From Gnetum montanum (lineage: Eukaryota; Streptophyta; Gnetopsida; Gnetales; Gnetaceae): a stretch of 64,000 nt of DNA. The notes below the pieces were generated by a model, which worked only from the letters and a program-made list of their open reading frames with translations, was not told the origin of the DNA and did no database searches. Below, in pieces: positions 24,479 through 36,499 of the stretch (the first letter of the stretch is position 1; the number at the start of each line of letters is the position of its first letter). Location: NCBI GenBank assembly GCA_015680685.1, contig MNCI01038293.1, forward strand, positions 578,652 to 642,651. Reading direction: 5' to 3'. The position numbers were made by a program, and so were the translations under genes.

Positions 24479-26560
24479 TATTCCCACGAATAAATGAAAA
24501 CTTGTCCTCGAGTTCTATACAAAATATTGGGAAGGTATGGGATTATTAACTAAATGATAATTGACAGCAATAGGGAATAACAGACTCAAAGTGCCTAGTG
24601 AACAGATCGACAAACATATTACAACATTGGTGTTCACATCCTTTGTGGTGAACACTAGACATGGATGACATCTAGACCTTCACTTGATACCTTGAAGAGA
24701 AAGAGGGAGAAAAGAAAATGAGGTGTGTTGTTGCCAATGCCGAGATTGCACCCTCCATTATTTATCCATAGCCACATGACCAAACTTGTTCCTGGCATAA
24801 ATGTTCTAGCTCCAGTCCATCCTGAGTGCTTCCTCCTATTCCAGTCCATAGTTCATGTAATCGCCATCTGCACACACAACATATTCATGAATGAGAAAGG
24901 ATAGGTAAGCCATAATGCAATTGATACCTTGACTCAATATAAAGTGCATTCTTTGGGCTGTGGTTATGGCAGAAACTGGGTTAGAGGTTTATTACTAATA
25001 ACTACCCAAGGTGTAGGGGCTAGGCAAGTAGTAGAATGGAGAAATTGAAAAATTTATGCCAGGGCCCCCACGACTAAGAGCAAACCTCCAATAGCAATAA
25101 GATGGAAAAATATAAGGAACAAGAAAGATGGGAAAAAATAACAATGGCAACGCCAATAAAGTGGATGTCAAAGATGGGGATGATACAAGAAATGGTTGAT
25201 TGCAAAGAATGTTTAAGAAAAAGAACTTAACAATTGCACCAAAGAGGAATTCTAGTGGGTCCTTCCCAAAGTAGGCTCATGCCCTTTATGCCTTGACAAA
25301 CCCACAAACAAAAGAGTCCATAGGCTCTAGGAATGTCATTTGGAAGTAAGAGTTAAAAAAATTTCCCACAAGAATTTATCAAAGAAAAAAAATGCATCAA
25401 CCAAGATATGGACTAATCATAAAACCGACAATGAGGTGGAAAATGGAAAGAAATATGGACAGTAGACATGGAATGGAATCTCAAAAGAAAAGTTGTGTAA
25501 AGTTCCTTATGTATGTCATGGTTAATGTGATTGAGTAGAACTCATTCCAAATACGGACTCAACCCAACCACACTTAGTGACCTCACATCAATACACTTGG
25601 CCAATCTATCCTCTTGAAGCAACAAGAATGCCTTCACAAGGAGTCACCACCATCCCAAGGAGAGTGAGATGGAGAAGCAGGAAGTGAGAAAGGGCCTTAG
25701 TTAGAGGGAACCTTCAAGCATGGGTAACATGTCTTTCCAATGCCATAACCAGTGCTTGTAGCCCATATTGCTTTATTATGTCTAAGGGGTATGCTTTGAA
25801 TTCCCACTGTTTTTTCTTTTTTTGTGTGTGAGAACCACACCATGCAAAGACTTATTTTTATTCACTTAGCTTCCTGATATTTGATTGATGGTAGAATGGT
25901 AGAAAACAAAAAAAAAGCATATAAGAACCCAAGAGAATGGCTTGCATAGATGCATCAAATCCCCTTGAAGTCACACCCTTTTCATCCTTTAAGTCCTTCC
26001 TTAGTTTGAAGAATACCAAGCCACCCATTTATTAAGAAGGTGATTAGAAAAAAAGGGATTGTACAATTCCAAGCCAAGGGAGACCACAAAGTTGAATGAA
26101 TGAATGGACGGCATGGACTCATTGCCTATTTTATCAAAAGAACCATATCATAATATCAGCAGCATAACTCAAAGGTATAAACTAAACATTAGCAATCAAT
26201 AGTATATAATTCAATCGACCATCAAAACCACTTATTGTATGACGAATGAAAGTAAATCAACCAAACAAAAAAAGTAGTAGAAATGTGAATAATGGTGTAA
26301 AAAAAAAGAAAGAAAGATTGAAGAAAAGTGTAAAATAAAAATGTGTAAAACAAAAAATAAAAAAAGGGCTAAGGGCCTAGAATGGTTGGCATAGGTGGTC
26401 ATCTCCCCCACGATTGTGTTGGAAGGAGGAGATCCAAAATAGTAAGCAAGGTTGTCCACCAACAGAGGTAGTATGAGTACCGGCTATTCTAAGCTCATGG
26501 AATGGTTTGGTTTGTTGGATGTTGACCAACAGTTTCTTATATGAGCTCTCAAGTTTTTAT
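24479..26560 (-). other. Conserved 3' region of element B1
   Basis: No long frame. Minus-strand landmarks shared with D, B3 and E are an acceptor-like CAG just before ATGGCG (24868), the AAGGTGTAGGGGC block near 25005, the block around AGTGGGTCCT near 25255, the CCAGTGCTTGTAGCCC block near 25750, the CCACACCATGCAAAGAC block near 25835, and an AT-rich stretch of GTGTAAAACAAAAA-type units (26300-26360). The stretch near 26400-26560 begins the integrase end. The short open frame at 24849-24655 is not conserved in the other copies. Confidence 0.55.
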
Positions 26561-26565
26561 ATCAT
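26561..26565. other. Left target-site duplication of element D (ATCAT)
   Basis: ATCAT directly precedes TGATGAG at 26566 and recurs at 33722-33726 directly after CCATCA. Removing D rejoins the B1 sequence, which then matches the B3 integrase end near 47015-47045. Confidence 0.85.
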
Positions 26566-27373
26566 TGATGAGTGGCGAGATATGCCTACACTCAACCATA
26601 CGAATACAAGCGTAGCACACATGATTCGGTTGAACTCCATAGACTAAGTGCCTACACGTTCATGGAACACTTAGGGTTAATCATTCATTGTCTTCCCAGA
26701 CTTACTTGTAGGTATCATGGTGTATGGTTAAGTAAGTCTGAGGTATATGATTTTTATAGCTTTTTATATTTTTGTCTCCTATGTTAACAAGGTGAAGGGT
26801 TGAGAAACTAATTACTAATTCTAACTAATGAACTAAGACTAAATTACCTAGCGTCAGCATCCGTTCCCACTTACCGTACACACCTTGAACCAAAGCAACC
26901 GTGGTTACTAAATGCTAGTCGTTGCTAGGATCACCATGCGTAATGCATGTGCTTGAAGTGGTCGTACTGAGGCACTTAACTAGGAGAGAAGGGTTGAGAG
27001 AGAAAGCAGTAAATAATAGATAATAAATAACAAATAATAAATAGCAGTAAATAAAATCTTAATTAGCTTATTCCATGCACTGCAAGGTTTATCCAAGAAG
27101 CTCATCTTTATTACCGTACACAAACTTGTGTTTAGGTATAATGTTTGCTCAAATAAAGATTCATTCACTTTAGGACTCCTACTGCAGGCACATGGAAAAT
27201 ATTCTATCTTTGGAGTGATCAATCTGCTAGAGTTTCACTACTGTCTAGCCTAGGATGAGGAAACAAGGGAGAACCGCCTCTTATTTATAGATATGATGGC
27301 ACACCGTGATATCGCGTACGCAATATCACGAGGGAGGATGCGATATCGTGACATGCGATATCATGTCCCATCA
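26566..27373 (-). repeat. 3' LTR of element D
   Basis: TGATGAGTGG...GTCCCATCA, 808 bp. The GATATC-type array near the right end has four units (27308, 27321, 27342, 27357). TATA box on the minus strand near 27283-27290. Many CpG sites of the partner LTR appear here as TpG or CpA. Confidence 0.9.
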
Positions 27374-29165
27374 TACCCCCATGACTAAATGAAAACTCGT
27401 CCTTGAGTTCCTTATAATAATATCTAGAAGGTATGGGATTACTGACTTAAAATGAAACTAATGGGATGACATGTGAACGGATCATCATTACAAGACACAA
27501 CAAAACTGGTGTTCATGACAACAAGGGTGAACACCTTATTACATTGACATCAAGCCTCATTTGGTAGCTTGAGAAAGAGAGAGAGAAAGAAGTGTTTTTG
27601 CTGCCAACGCCAAGATTGCGCCTTTTGTTGTCCATCGCGAAGCGCACCATCGCTCTTTCTCCTTGCATAGCTGCTTCCAGCGCTTCTCCATTCTAAATGT
27701 TCCTTCCAGATCCCCTCTGTTGTTGCATGATTGCCATCTGCACACACAACACAATCTTTTATTAGCAAGGGTAAATGAATCATCATGTAATTGATACCTT
27801 GCGTCGGTGTAAGTCCATTGACTGAGTTGTGGTATGGCTAATTGTAGGTCTGGAGATATAATATCGATGACTATCGAAGGTGTAGGGGTTAGGAAAAAAT
27901 CAAAAAAATCAGGGCTAGGAGAAAATCAAAAAAATCGGACCCTGTACCCCCATGACTAATCGTGAACCTCCGATAGCGAGAGAATGGAAAAAGAAAGAGG
28001 AACAAAAAAGATGAGGAAAAAGAGACAACTATAGCATTGATGAAATGGATGTCAAGATGGAAATGAACAAAATAAAATTAATTGCAAAATGTTAAGGGAA
28101 AGAATTTAACTGGTGCACCAAATAGGAATGTCAGTGGGTCCTCCCCAAAGCAGGCTCATGCCCTTAATGCCCTGATAAACCCACATTCAAAGAGTCCGTT
28201 GGCTTTGGGAATGTCATTTTGAACAAGAGTTAAAGTCTTAACCGCAAGAATTTACCAAAAAGAAAACAATGTATCTACCAAAATATACACTAATGATACA
28301 ACCGGCAATGAGGTGAACAATGGAGAGAAGGATGGAGAGAAGAGAATGGAATGGAATCCCAAGAACAAGGTGGTGTACAACCCCTTTTGTGTTTCATGAT
28401 TAATGTGACTTGGCAAATCTCATTCCAACTCTGGCCTTAAACCAACCACATCTAGTGACTTCGCATCAATGCATCTGGTTAATCCATCCCCTTGAATAAC
28501 AAGAATGCTTCCCCGAAGAGCCACCACCATTCCGATGAAACAAGGAGGAGAGAATGGGAAGCGAGAAGGGCCTTAGTTAGAGGGAACATTTTTGGTTCCA
28601 TAACCAGTGCTTGTAGCCCAAGGGATTATTCGTCTAAGGGGTGTGCTTTGAATTCTCACTTCTTCTTTTCTTTCTTTTCTTTCTTTTTTGTTTTTGTATT
28701 TTGTGTTTTTATGCGTGAGAACCACACCATGCAAAGACTTTTTATTTTTATTGTCTTGGCTTCTGATAATTGGGTAACATCAGAACAGTAAGAAAACTCA
28801 AGAAGAAAACATCCAAGCACCCAAGAGAATGGCCAACACAAAAGCATCAAGTTCCCTTGAAGTCACACCCTTGTCAAACCTTGAGTCCTTCCTTAGTTTG
28901 AGAAGTGCCCAGTCACTGGTTCATTAAAGTTCTTATTAGAAAGGGACTGTACATTTCCAAGCCAAGAGAGACCATAGACTTTGCGGATGGATGGATGAAG
29001 TGGACTCATTTCCTGCCATATCAAAAGAAACATACCTTAGTATCAACATCAAGACTTAAAGGTAAAAACCAAACATTATCAATCAATATGAAAATAGTTC
29101 ATACCATCGAGAAGAACACTTATTGGATGACAAACTTACAAGGTGGATCACACATGCACACATAG

Positions 29166-29182
29166 ACACACACACACACACA
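29166..29182. repeat. (CA)n microsatellite
   Basis: About eight CA dinucleotides in the 3' region of element D. Confidence 0.9.
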
Positions 29183-29219
29183 AAATGAAAAAGTATAACA
29201 ATGTTGTAAACCAAAAATA

Positions 29220-29310
29220 AGAAAAGTTAAAGAAATTTGTAAAACAAAAATGTGTAAGACAAAAACGTGTAAAACAAAAATGTGTAAAACAAAAACTTGT
29301 AAAATAAAAA
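29220..29310. repeat. AT-rich GTGTAAAACAAAAA tandem units
   Basis: Four to five units of roughly 18-20 bp, GTGTAAAACAAAAA with variations. Equivalent units lie at 17020-17190, 26300-26360, 46770-46820 and, inverted, 59660-59700, always between integrase and the conserved 3' blocks. Confidence 0.7.
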
Positions 29311-29400
29311 CTAAAAAGAACTGAGGGCCTCCAATGATCAGCATAGGTGGCCATCTTTCGCATGACTGAATTGCAAGGGAGAGATCCAAAATAATGAGCA

Positions 29401-30140
29401 TCTATTTGAATTTCGTAAAAGTGTCCAACTTCTTCCCACTGATGTTCTCAGATTAAGGGGTGGAAGTTGGTGACGCTCATACTCCAATGTATCTATACCT
29501 CCATTGTTAACATGAGTTGTTTCCTTAGTTCATTCTGTGCATATTGGTTTGCTCTTTCTAGTAGTTGTCAACCACGGGGTGTCCACTACTTGTGTGGTTG
29601 CTACGTACAAGCACCTTTGAATTTGTGTTTCTTGGACAAACCGATTACATGGAAGAGATGCTGAACATTCTTTCATGTCATCACCCTCTAAGTCACTGTA
29701 TGTGATGCACAGAACTTTCTTCTTCTTGATCTTTCCATAAATTTTTATCTTAGATATCTGCAGGGAAAGATCACGGATCCCTTGGTACACATCTACTGTA
29801 CTTAGCCATGGCCTTCCCATTATAATTGGGAAGCCCCCTGCTGTTAACTTCTATCACCAGGAAGTCAACTGGGTAGGACCAACCACCTATAGTGGTAACA
29901 ATGTCCTCCACCGATTCCAAGGGAATGGTGATGGACTGGTCTGCCAGCTCTAGTTGAATGTTGCTCTTCTTAAGTTGGGGTAGGTTCCAGGCTTGATACA
30001 TTTCTCGTGAAATTAAGTTGACCCTAAAACCTAATTCAAGAAGAGCCTTATGTGGTTTGTTCCTGACAATTTGTAAATAGATTAAGGGACTCCCAGGGTT
30101 AGATAGTTTCCTAGGAAGGTGTCCTACATTGATCTAGTTG
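29401..30140 (-). pseudogene. Protease remnant of element D
   Basis: The minus strand reads MYQAWNLPQLKKSNIQLELA (30001), then SITIPLESVEDIVTTIGGWSYPVDF, matching the E, B1 and B3 retropepsins. The catalytic DSGSGVN region upstream reads ELGFRVN and has lost its Asp. The linker to RT (29650-29480) ends in the deletion junction near 29400; RT, RNase H and integrase are absent. Confidence 0.75.
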
Positions 30141-32708
30141 GTTACGGTATGCGTTAACATAACCGTATGTGTACAACTCTGTTGTTGGGCTGAAGGGTGC
30201 TTCAAAGTGTTAGATGGTGGAGGAGTGTACCTAGACTCAACTACTTGTTGTTGTAAGAGCTTTTCTAGGATTTTGGTTTTGAAAAAAGGTCTTCTCTTTT
30301 TACAGTTGTCGGAACCAGTAGCGAGTTGAATGTTTATAGCTCTCGTAGCATTACGTTGCTGTAGTTGAGTAGGGAGTTCCCCTTACATTGTTGAAGTAGG
30401 TTGTATGGGAACTATAGGTGGAAGAGGTGCGGATGGAGTTGGAGGATGGTAAGCATGTGGGGTGCCTCCCAGAGGAGAAGGAGTCCTCCTAAAGTACTCC
30501 CGAACTTGGTAGTGATGTTGGGGAGTTGTGTGACTCATAGAGTCACTTGGAGAAATTGGCTACTGCACATAATATCCATAAGGATCAGGTTGCCAGTAAG
30601 GGTACTGTTGTGTTAGCAATGGCATCCCCCATGACTGTGGGTATTTCCATTGTTGATGCTGTCTGATGGGTTGTGGTGGAGTTCCACTTGGATAGTATGT
30701 TAACAATTAGTGGAACTACCTTAGGTTACCTTGGGGATAAGGTAACCTTCGGGGTGTTTGTCGTTGGTTGAGTCTTGGGTTAAGTGCATACATCCTAGAC
30801 TCCTGTAGATGTGAGATGATTGGACAACATCCCTTGGGATGATCATAATGGCAGATCTCACATCCACCATCATCGTCTGTGTATGAATCCACAACTTCAT
30901 CGGAGACGATGATGGTGGATGTGAATCTACAGGAGTCTAAGATGTAATTTCCCCTTATCCTTGTTATGTGTAGGGCTTGAATTTCCCTGATTTGTCTTAC
31001 CTTTGTCACTACTTCATTCCTCCTTAAACTCCTCTATAATTTTCAAGATAGTTTCAAGTCTAGAGTCTAAGGAATCCCACAATTGATCCATCTTAGCCGA
31101 TACTTCTATTGTTATTTTTTGAATCAGTAAGGTTTTTCTGTTCACCAACTCTTCAAGTGGTGACTCATCCTCTTCATCGCAAAATTTCACTCCCTTCTTC
31201 TGAAGGGAGGGATCACGGTTGTATTCTTCCGCACTCTCTCTTTTTTGTAGTTCACCTTCTTCTTTTGCTACTTGTTCAAACAAGCGATGAACTTCATGGG
31301 CTATAAGTTCTGATAGTCTCCCTTGGGCATAAGTCCCAAGGGTTCTTCTAGTTTCATGCCTTAGCCCATCTACGATGTGGCAGAGTTGATCTCGTTGTGT
31401 GTAACCTTAGCCTGGGCAATAATGTAACAATGCGTAGTAGTGGCCCATGGTAACATCCAAGGGTTCATGAGTACCTTGCTTCCATCCTTAGATATGCTTA
31501 CGCAAATTAGACACTCTAGAGTATGTTTGATATTTATCGTTGAAGAGTTCTAACATCGTACTCCACCTCCTAATGGTTTTCGGCTCTAAGGACCAGTACC
31601 AACTCTCTACTTCCTTAATGAGTGTCCTGGGAAATAACTTTAGTTTCTACCATTCATTTTCTATGTTTTGTAAGGCGCAGGCATCATGGAATGCCTATAA
31701 ATGATGCTGTGGATCAGCGTTGTATCCCCCCTCAAAGCATGGGATATTGTTCATGTGTAAACACTTAATTTGGCTATCTTTTAAATGCCTTGTTGGTATT
31801 CTCACTACCTCCATTATATTGAGCATACTTCGGGTTGCAAGTAGGGGCTCGTCATGATCATCTCTTTCATGAAATCTATGATGTCTACATTGTTCCCTAC
31901 TTTCCCTTCATTCATGCTCTTATTCTCTCTCTCGACTCTCTCGTCGAGGTCTCTCATTTCACCTACCTCTATCCTCACCGTTATGCTCATGATGGCTACA
32001 TCCAAATGTGGAAGGAGAGGATGAGTGATGAGATGAAGGAGAAGAAGAAGGAGAACCATCGCCATGACGATGTTTCCTACCTTCTCTTCTGTAGTTTTGG
32101 CCCCGATCGTGATGACGATCTAAGTGCCTGTCCTTGTTATATGTTGTTGTTTCCTCAGTGAACAGTTGGTGTTCACGGGGATCAAAACCAGGGTTGTGTA
32201 TCGTGGATCGTAGGTTCTGATACCCCACCTCCTCATCATTGTTAGGAGGGGGAACATCTTTCTATAGAGAACCTGTTATAAGTGGTTCACCATCTTCAAT
32301 TTCACTTAGGATGTGCGGGACCTCTTTGCCCTTCAACAGTGTATGTTGGCTCTCTTCCCTTGAGTCCCTCATATGTTGTGCTTTTGTGGGATAATAATCC
32401 CTTAAGTCAAAATTTGCTGCAACATATTCAGCATAGAGCTGAGTCATGATGATCTATGCCAAAGCACGAAGGAGCATGTTTGGGACTGCTTGATCTGGAG
32501 GTAACACGATGTTACCTTGGAAATCTCTCCATCGCAGCTGTTCATCTTGATGGAGGATAAAGGTAAAGTTAGGAATATACTCATCGGGATGAGTATATTC
32601 CACCCTATATTGTTGAGGAACTGGCTGATTTAGATTATGTGTTTTTGATTGCCGACTATTCTTTGTATTATCCCTAGGTGATGAGTTGCTCTTATGAGAA
32701 GAAGACAT
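30141..32708 (-). pseudogene. gag: Gag remnant of element D
   Basis: Start MSSSHKSNSS at 32708; first segment with VEYTHPDEYIPNFTFILH. A Ser/His/Arg-rich stretch follows (32230-31960), then the capsid core with NNIPCFEGGYN near 31750. A coiled-coil-like segment (31283-31014) begins MFEQVAKEEGELQKRES. The knuckle CEICHYDHPKGCC is near 30860-30820. The C-terminus is Pro/Tyr-rich. Stops and frameshifts occur, yet long frames survive. Confidence 0.8.
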
Positions 32709-32830
32709 TGTTATTTATTGGTGTGCTAATTACTGTTATATAAATTTTTCTTTAATTAACTTGAAGGTTCATTTAGGCTCCCAATGATGTGAGTGATATC
32801 CTATGTTCTATTCAGTGCACAAACACTTAG

Positions 32831-32849
32831 TCCCCAGCAACGGTGCCAA
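32831..32849 (-). other. Primer-binding site of element D (tRNA-Asp-like)
   Basis: On the minus strand TTGGCACCGTTGCTGGGGA directly follows the LTR end. It matches the TGGCGCCGTTGCCGGGGA primer site complementary to plant tRNA-Asp, as used by Athila elements, with two changes in that 18-base core. Confidence 0.8.
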
Positions 32850-33721
32850 TGATGAGTGGCGAGATACCCCTACACTCAACCATACGAATACGAGCGTAGC
32901 ACGCGCGATTCGGTCGAACTCCGCAGACTAAGTGCCTACACGCCAATGGAATACTTAGGGTTAATCATTTGTTGTCTTCCCAGACTTACTTGTAGTTGTC
33001 ACAGTGTATGGTTAAGTAACTCTGAGGTATATGATTTTTATAGCTTTTTATGTTTTTGTCTCCTATGCTAACAAGGTGAAGGGTTGAGAAACTAATTACT
33101 AACTCTAACTAATGAACTAAGTCTAAATTACCTAGCGTCAACATCTATTCTCACTTACCGTACACACCCTGAACCAATGCAACCGTGGTTACCAAATGCT
33201 AGTCTTTGCTGGGATCACCACGCGTAACGCACGTGCTCGAAGTGGTCGTATTGAGGCACTTAACTAGGAGAGAAGGGTTGAGAGAGAAATTAGTAAATAA
33301 CAGATAATAGATAATAAATAATAAATAACAGTAAATAAAATCTTAATTAGCCTATTCCATGCATTACAAGGTTTATCCAAGAAACTCATCTTTATTGCCA
33401 TACACAAACTTGTGTTTAGGTACAATGTTTGCTCAAATAAAGATTCGTTCACTTTAGGACTCCTAATTTAGGCACATGGAAAATATTCTATCTTTGGAGT
33501 GATCAATCTACCAGAGTTTCACTACTGTCTAGCCTAGGATGAGGAAACAAGGGAGAGCCACCTCTTATTTATAGATATGATGGCGCATCGCGATATCACG
33601 TATGCGATATCGCGGGGGAGGATGCGATATCACGTACGCGATATTGTGAGGGATGCCATATCACAATGGTCACGATATCATGTACGTGATATTGTGGCCC
33701 ATGAGATATCGCGTCCCATCA
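32850..33721 (-). repeat. 5' LTR of element D
   Basis: 872 bp, TGATGAGTGG...GTCCCATCA. Its GATATC-type array has about eight units (33592-33710) against four in the partner, explaining most of the 64-bp length difference. TATA box on the minus strand near 33566-33573. Confidence 0.9.
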
Positions 33722-33726
33722 ATCAT
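33722..33726. other. Right target-site duplication of element D (ATCAT)
   Basis: Second copy of ATCAT; element B1 resumes with CATGGCCC at 33727. Confidence 0.85.
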
Positions 33727-34730
33727 CATGGCCCTTGAAGGAAAAGTTGCATGAATGACATAAGGTCCTTCCTATAACGTTTGAAATTTGGTACGTTGTG
33801 ACACATGTGTGGGATTCTAGTAGAGAACCTTATCTCCTAGTTGATATTTAACTTTCCTAATTCTTAGGTCATCACATTATTTATTGAAGGCCTTGTGCAA
33901 TTCATTAGATGATAGGGTGACCAATTGATTCTCATCTAGCAGGTTAAGGGTCATCAACCATTATTTTTGTGCTAGATTGAGGTCAAGGTTGAGGTCACAT
34001 GCTGTGGATAGTGTACGAAGCTCAGTTTGAATGGGAAGTGTTGGTAATTTACCATACACTAACTCATAGGGAGAGTAGCCTATAGATAATTTCCATGTGG
34101 AGTGGTATGCCCAAAGATCATCATTTAGTTTAGTGCTCCAGTCTTACCTAAACTTGCTAATGGTTCTTGTCAATATCTTTGTAATCTTCCTATTGGTGAC
34201 TTTGGCTTGACTATTCGCTTAGGGGTGATATGGTGTGCTAAACCCCTAAGAGTTGCATTAATTTTTGAAAAGTTGCACCTGTGAAGTGTGTACCATTGTC
34301 TGAAATAAGTGCACGAGGCACACCAAACCTGTTTACGATTTGTTGTTGAACAAATCGTGCAGCTATAGATGAAGTACAATTCTTAACAGCAGCTACTTCT
34401 GCCCATTTTGTAAGGTAATCAATGGCAACAATAATGTAGGCTTTTCCATTAGACATTGGTGTAATGGGCCCCATAAAATCAATTCCCCATATGTCAAAGG
34501 GTTCTAAAGGTTGAATTCATTGTTGCGGACCCTCCATTCTAGCAGTCCTTCCCCCATCATGTTGGCAGCACTCACAAGATTGGACAAAATGATGGACGTC
34601 TCGGAAAAATGTAGGCTAATAATATCCTACAAGCAAGATCTTAATGGTTTGTCTTCCAGCATAATGACCCCCACAAGGACCCTCATGAACATCTTGAAGA
34701 ACTCATAGTTGATCTACATCGGGAACACAC
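33727..34730 (-). pseudogene. Integrase remnant of element B1
   Basis: The HHCC region is near 34720-34540 (GGHYAGRQTIKI, then CECCQHDGG, Cys pair kept). The core has [15 protein letters not shown] (first Asp, near 34470), [10 protein letters not shown] and [15 protein letters not shown] (second Asp, near 34280). The third acidic residue region is damaged. The C-terminal part down to 33727 includes YSPYELVYGKLP and KVKYQLGDKVLY. DIWGID with the FMGP block is typical of Athila. A few stops occur. Confidence 0.8.
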
Positions 34731-35330
34731 CATTAGACCAAGCCATCAGGACATACTTTGTAAAGTTGCCCATTGATTTCCATAAAATACTTTGCTCAGT
34801 GAAGAAACTGTTGTTTCTTTTTAGCATCAAACCGTTGTGGTGTTTGTTTTGTAAGGAGATAGGTGAGAATGCTACTATGCCAATTTGTGTCCATGGTTAA
34901 TTGATTATTCACTACATGTGTAAAGAGGAGTTCATCTAGGAAATAATCAAAAATTGGATACTCATCCTCTTTGTTGTCCCATCGCAAGCAAGATAAATGA
35001 TCAGCAACTACGTTCTTGGTGCCTTTATGATCGATCATCGTAAGATCAAACTCTTGTAAGATTACAAGCCATCGTATGATGCAAGGGCTTATCGTTGGTT
35101 TATTCATTAGAAATATTATTGCACTATGATTCATGTGCATGAATACCTTATAGCCCAATACATAGTACCTAATTTTTTCTAGTGCAAACACTACAACCAT
35201 TAATTCTTTCTTTGTTGTAGTGTAGTTAAGTTGTGCACCAGCGATACTTCTACTTGCACAGTGGATGTAATAAGGACATTTTTGATCATCTAACTATGTA
35301 AGAATGGCTCCTAAAGCATAGTTGGATGCA
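34731..35330 (-). pseudogene. RNase H remnant of element B1
   Basis: On the minus strand: MVVVFALEKIRYYVLGYKVF from 35200, then NHSAIIFLMNKPTISP, then the connection domain DHKGTKNVVADHLSCL, as in Ty3/gypsy RNase H. The upstream block with the first catalytic acidic residue (expected near 35340) is decayed. It would degrade the RNA of the RNA-DNA hybrid. Confidence 0.75.
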
Positions 35331-36443
35331 TCAGTCATTATGTGGAATGGTTTGGACTAGTCAGGAGTTTGTAGAATGGGTGTTTCTATGAGCTTCTATT
35401 TTAAAGTTTGGAAGGCTAGTTCTCATTCCCTGGTCCATTTGAAAGGTACATCCTTTTTTGTTAGTTCAACCAATGGTTTTGCAACCTTTGAAAAGTTATC
35501 AATAAACCTTCTATAGTAGCTAGTGTGTTTAAGGAATGATTGGATATCTTTTACAGTTTTTGGTTGACAAGTAATTCCTTGGATAACTTTGATATTTTCA
35601 AGGTCTACCTCTATCATTGTTTACAAAATTTTATGCCATAGTATGATGCCTTCTTAGACCATCAAATGGCTTTTCTACTAGTTGAGCCTTAAATTAGTTT
35701 CTACACATCATTTTAATACTTACTCTAACTGAACAGAGGCTTGATCAAAGTTTTGCTCTGTAGGTGGAGAAGTCATCCATGAAGACCTCCACACCGTTTC
35801 CTATTTGCTGTTAGAATATGCTTAGAACTAATCGTTGAAACATTGCAGGGGCATTGCACAACCCAAAGGATATCTGTTTATATGCAAATGTTCCCCAAGG
35901 ACTAGTGAACGTAGTCTTGGCTTGGTCTTCTAGGGCTATTTGTATTTGGTTATACCCACTATACCCATCCAAAAAACTATAGTAGTGATACCCTACGATG
36001 GTGTCTAAGACTTGGTCAATGAATGGTAATGGAAAGTGGTCCTTGAATGTTGTCATGTTTAGTAGCCTAAAATCTATGCACATCCTCCATTTGCCTCCCT
36101 TTTTGGGAACTATAACTAAGGGGCTAACCCATTCACTATCAGTAATGAGGTAGATGAACCCAACTTTTAGAAGCTATTCAATTTCTTCTTTAACTACTTA
36201 CTTCAGCTTTGGGTTCAATCGCCTCTGTAGTTGTCTTAGAGGCTTCATGGAGGGGTCGGTATAAATTCTATGTTGGCATATCCTAGGATCTATTCTAGCT
36301 AATTCAGGATATGACCAAGCGAAGGCTTTCGACCATTTATTTATCACATTTAGCAGTATTTCTTTTTGTTGAGGAGAAAGCTTCACATTAATAATTATCG
36401 GCTTTCCATTTTTAAGAAATGTGTATTCCATACCGGTGGGCAA
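35331..36443 (-). pseudogene. Reverse transcriptase remnant of element B1
   Basis: The linker MPTGMEYTFLKNGKPIII begins at 36443. Fingers and palm read PLVIVPKKGGKWRMCIDF and LLNMTTFKDHFPLPFIDQ, then YYSFLDGYSGYNQIQIALED, FGLCNAPAMFQR, and VFMDDFSTY (near 35780), all with Athila-type wording. The thumb and KTVKDIQSFLKHTSYYRR follow near 35560. Complete in order, but with several stops. Confidence 0.8.
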
Positions 36444-36499
36444 TGGTTTTAGCTCAAGGGGCTCTTGCTTAAACTTATCAGGGATTTCAAACTTCCTCT

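Larger units (their letters stand above)
27374..29400 (-). other. Purine tract and conserved 3' region of element D
   Basis: The purine tract reads ATGGGGGTA on the minus strand (27374-27382). An acceptor-like CAG precedes ATGGCA at 27738. Family blocks follow at 28140 (CTCCCCAAAGCAGGCTCATG), 28600 and 28725. A (CA)n microsatellite is at 29166-29182 and a GTGTAAAACAAAAA repeat at 29228-29300. No function is assigned. A short frame at 27786-27550 is not conserved between copies. Confidence 0.6.
26566..33721 (-). mobile_element. Element D: non-autonomous Athila-like element
   Basis: 7156 bp with LTRs of 808 and 872 bp, a primer site, a purine tract and a perfect 5-bp target duplication. The interior holds gag, protease and the conserved 3' region only. 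RT, RNase H and integrase are missing in one clean deletion near 29400, so mobilisation, if it happened after the deletion, needed enzymes from a relative such as B3 or E. Confidence 0.85.

Noticed and set aside
27550-27786. Small minus-strand frames after the acceptor-like site in D (also 24655-24849 in B1)
   Set aside because: The reading frames and products differ between copies, so no conserved protein is supported.
31835-32161. Plus-strand frame of 108 codons in element D
   Set aside because: It is the shadow of the Ser/His/Arg-rich gag segment on the minus strand.
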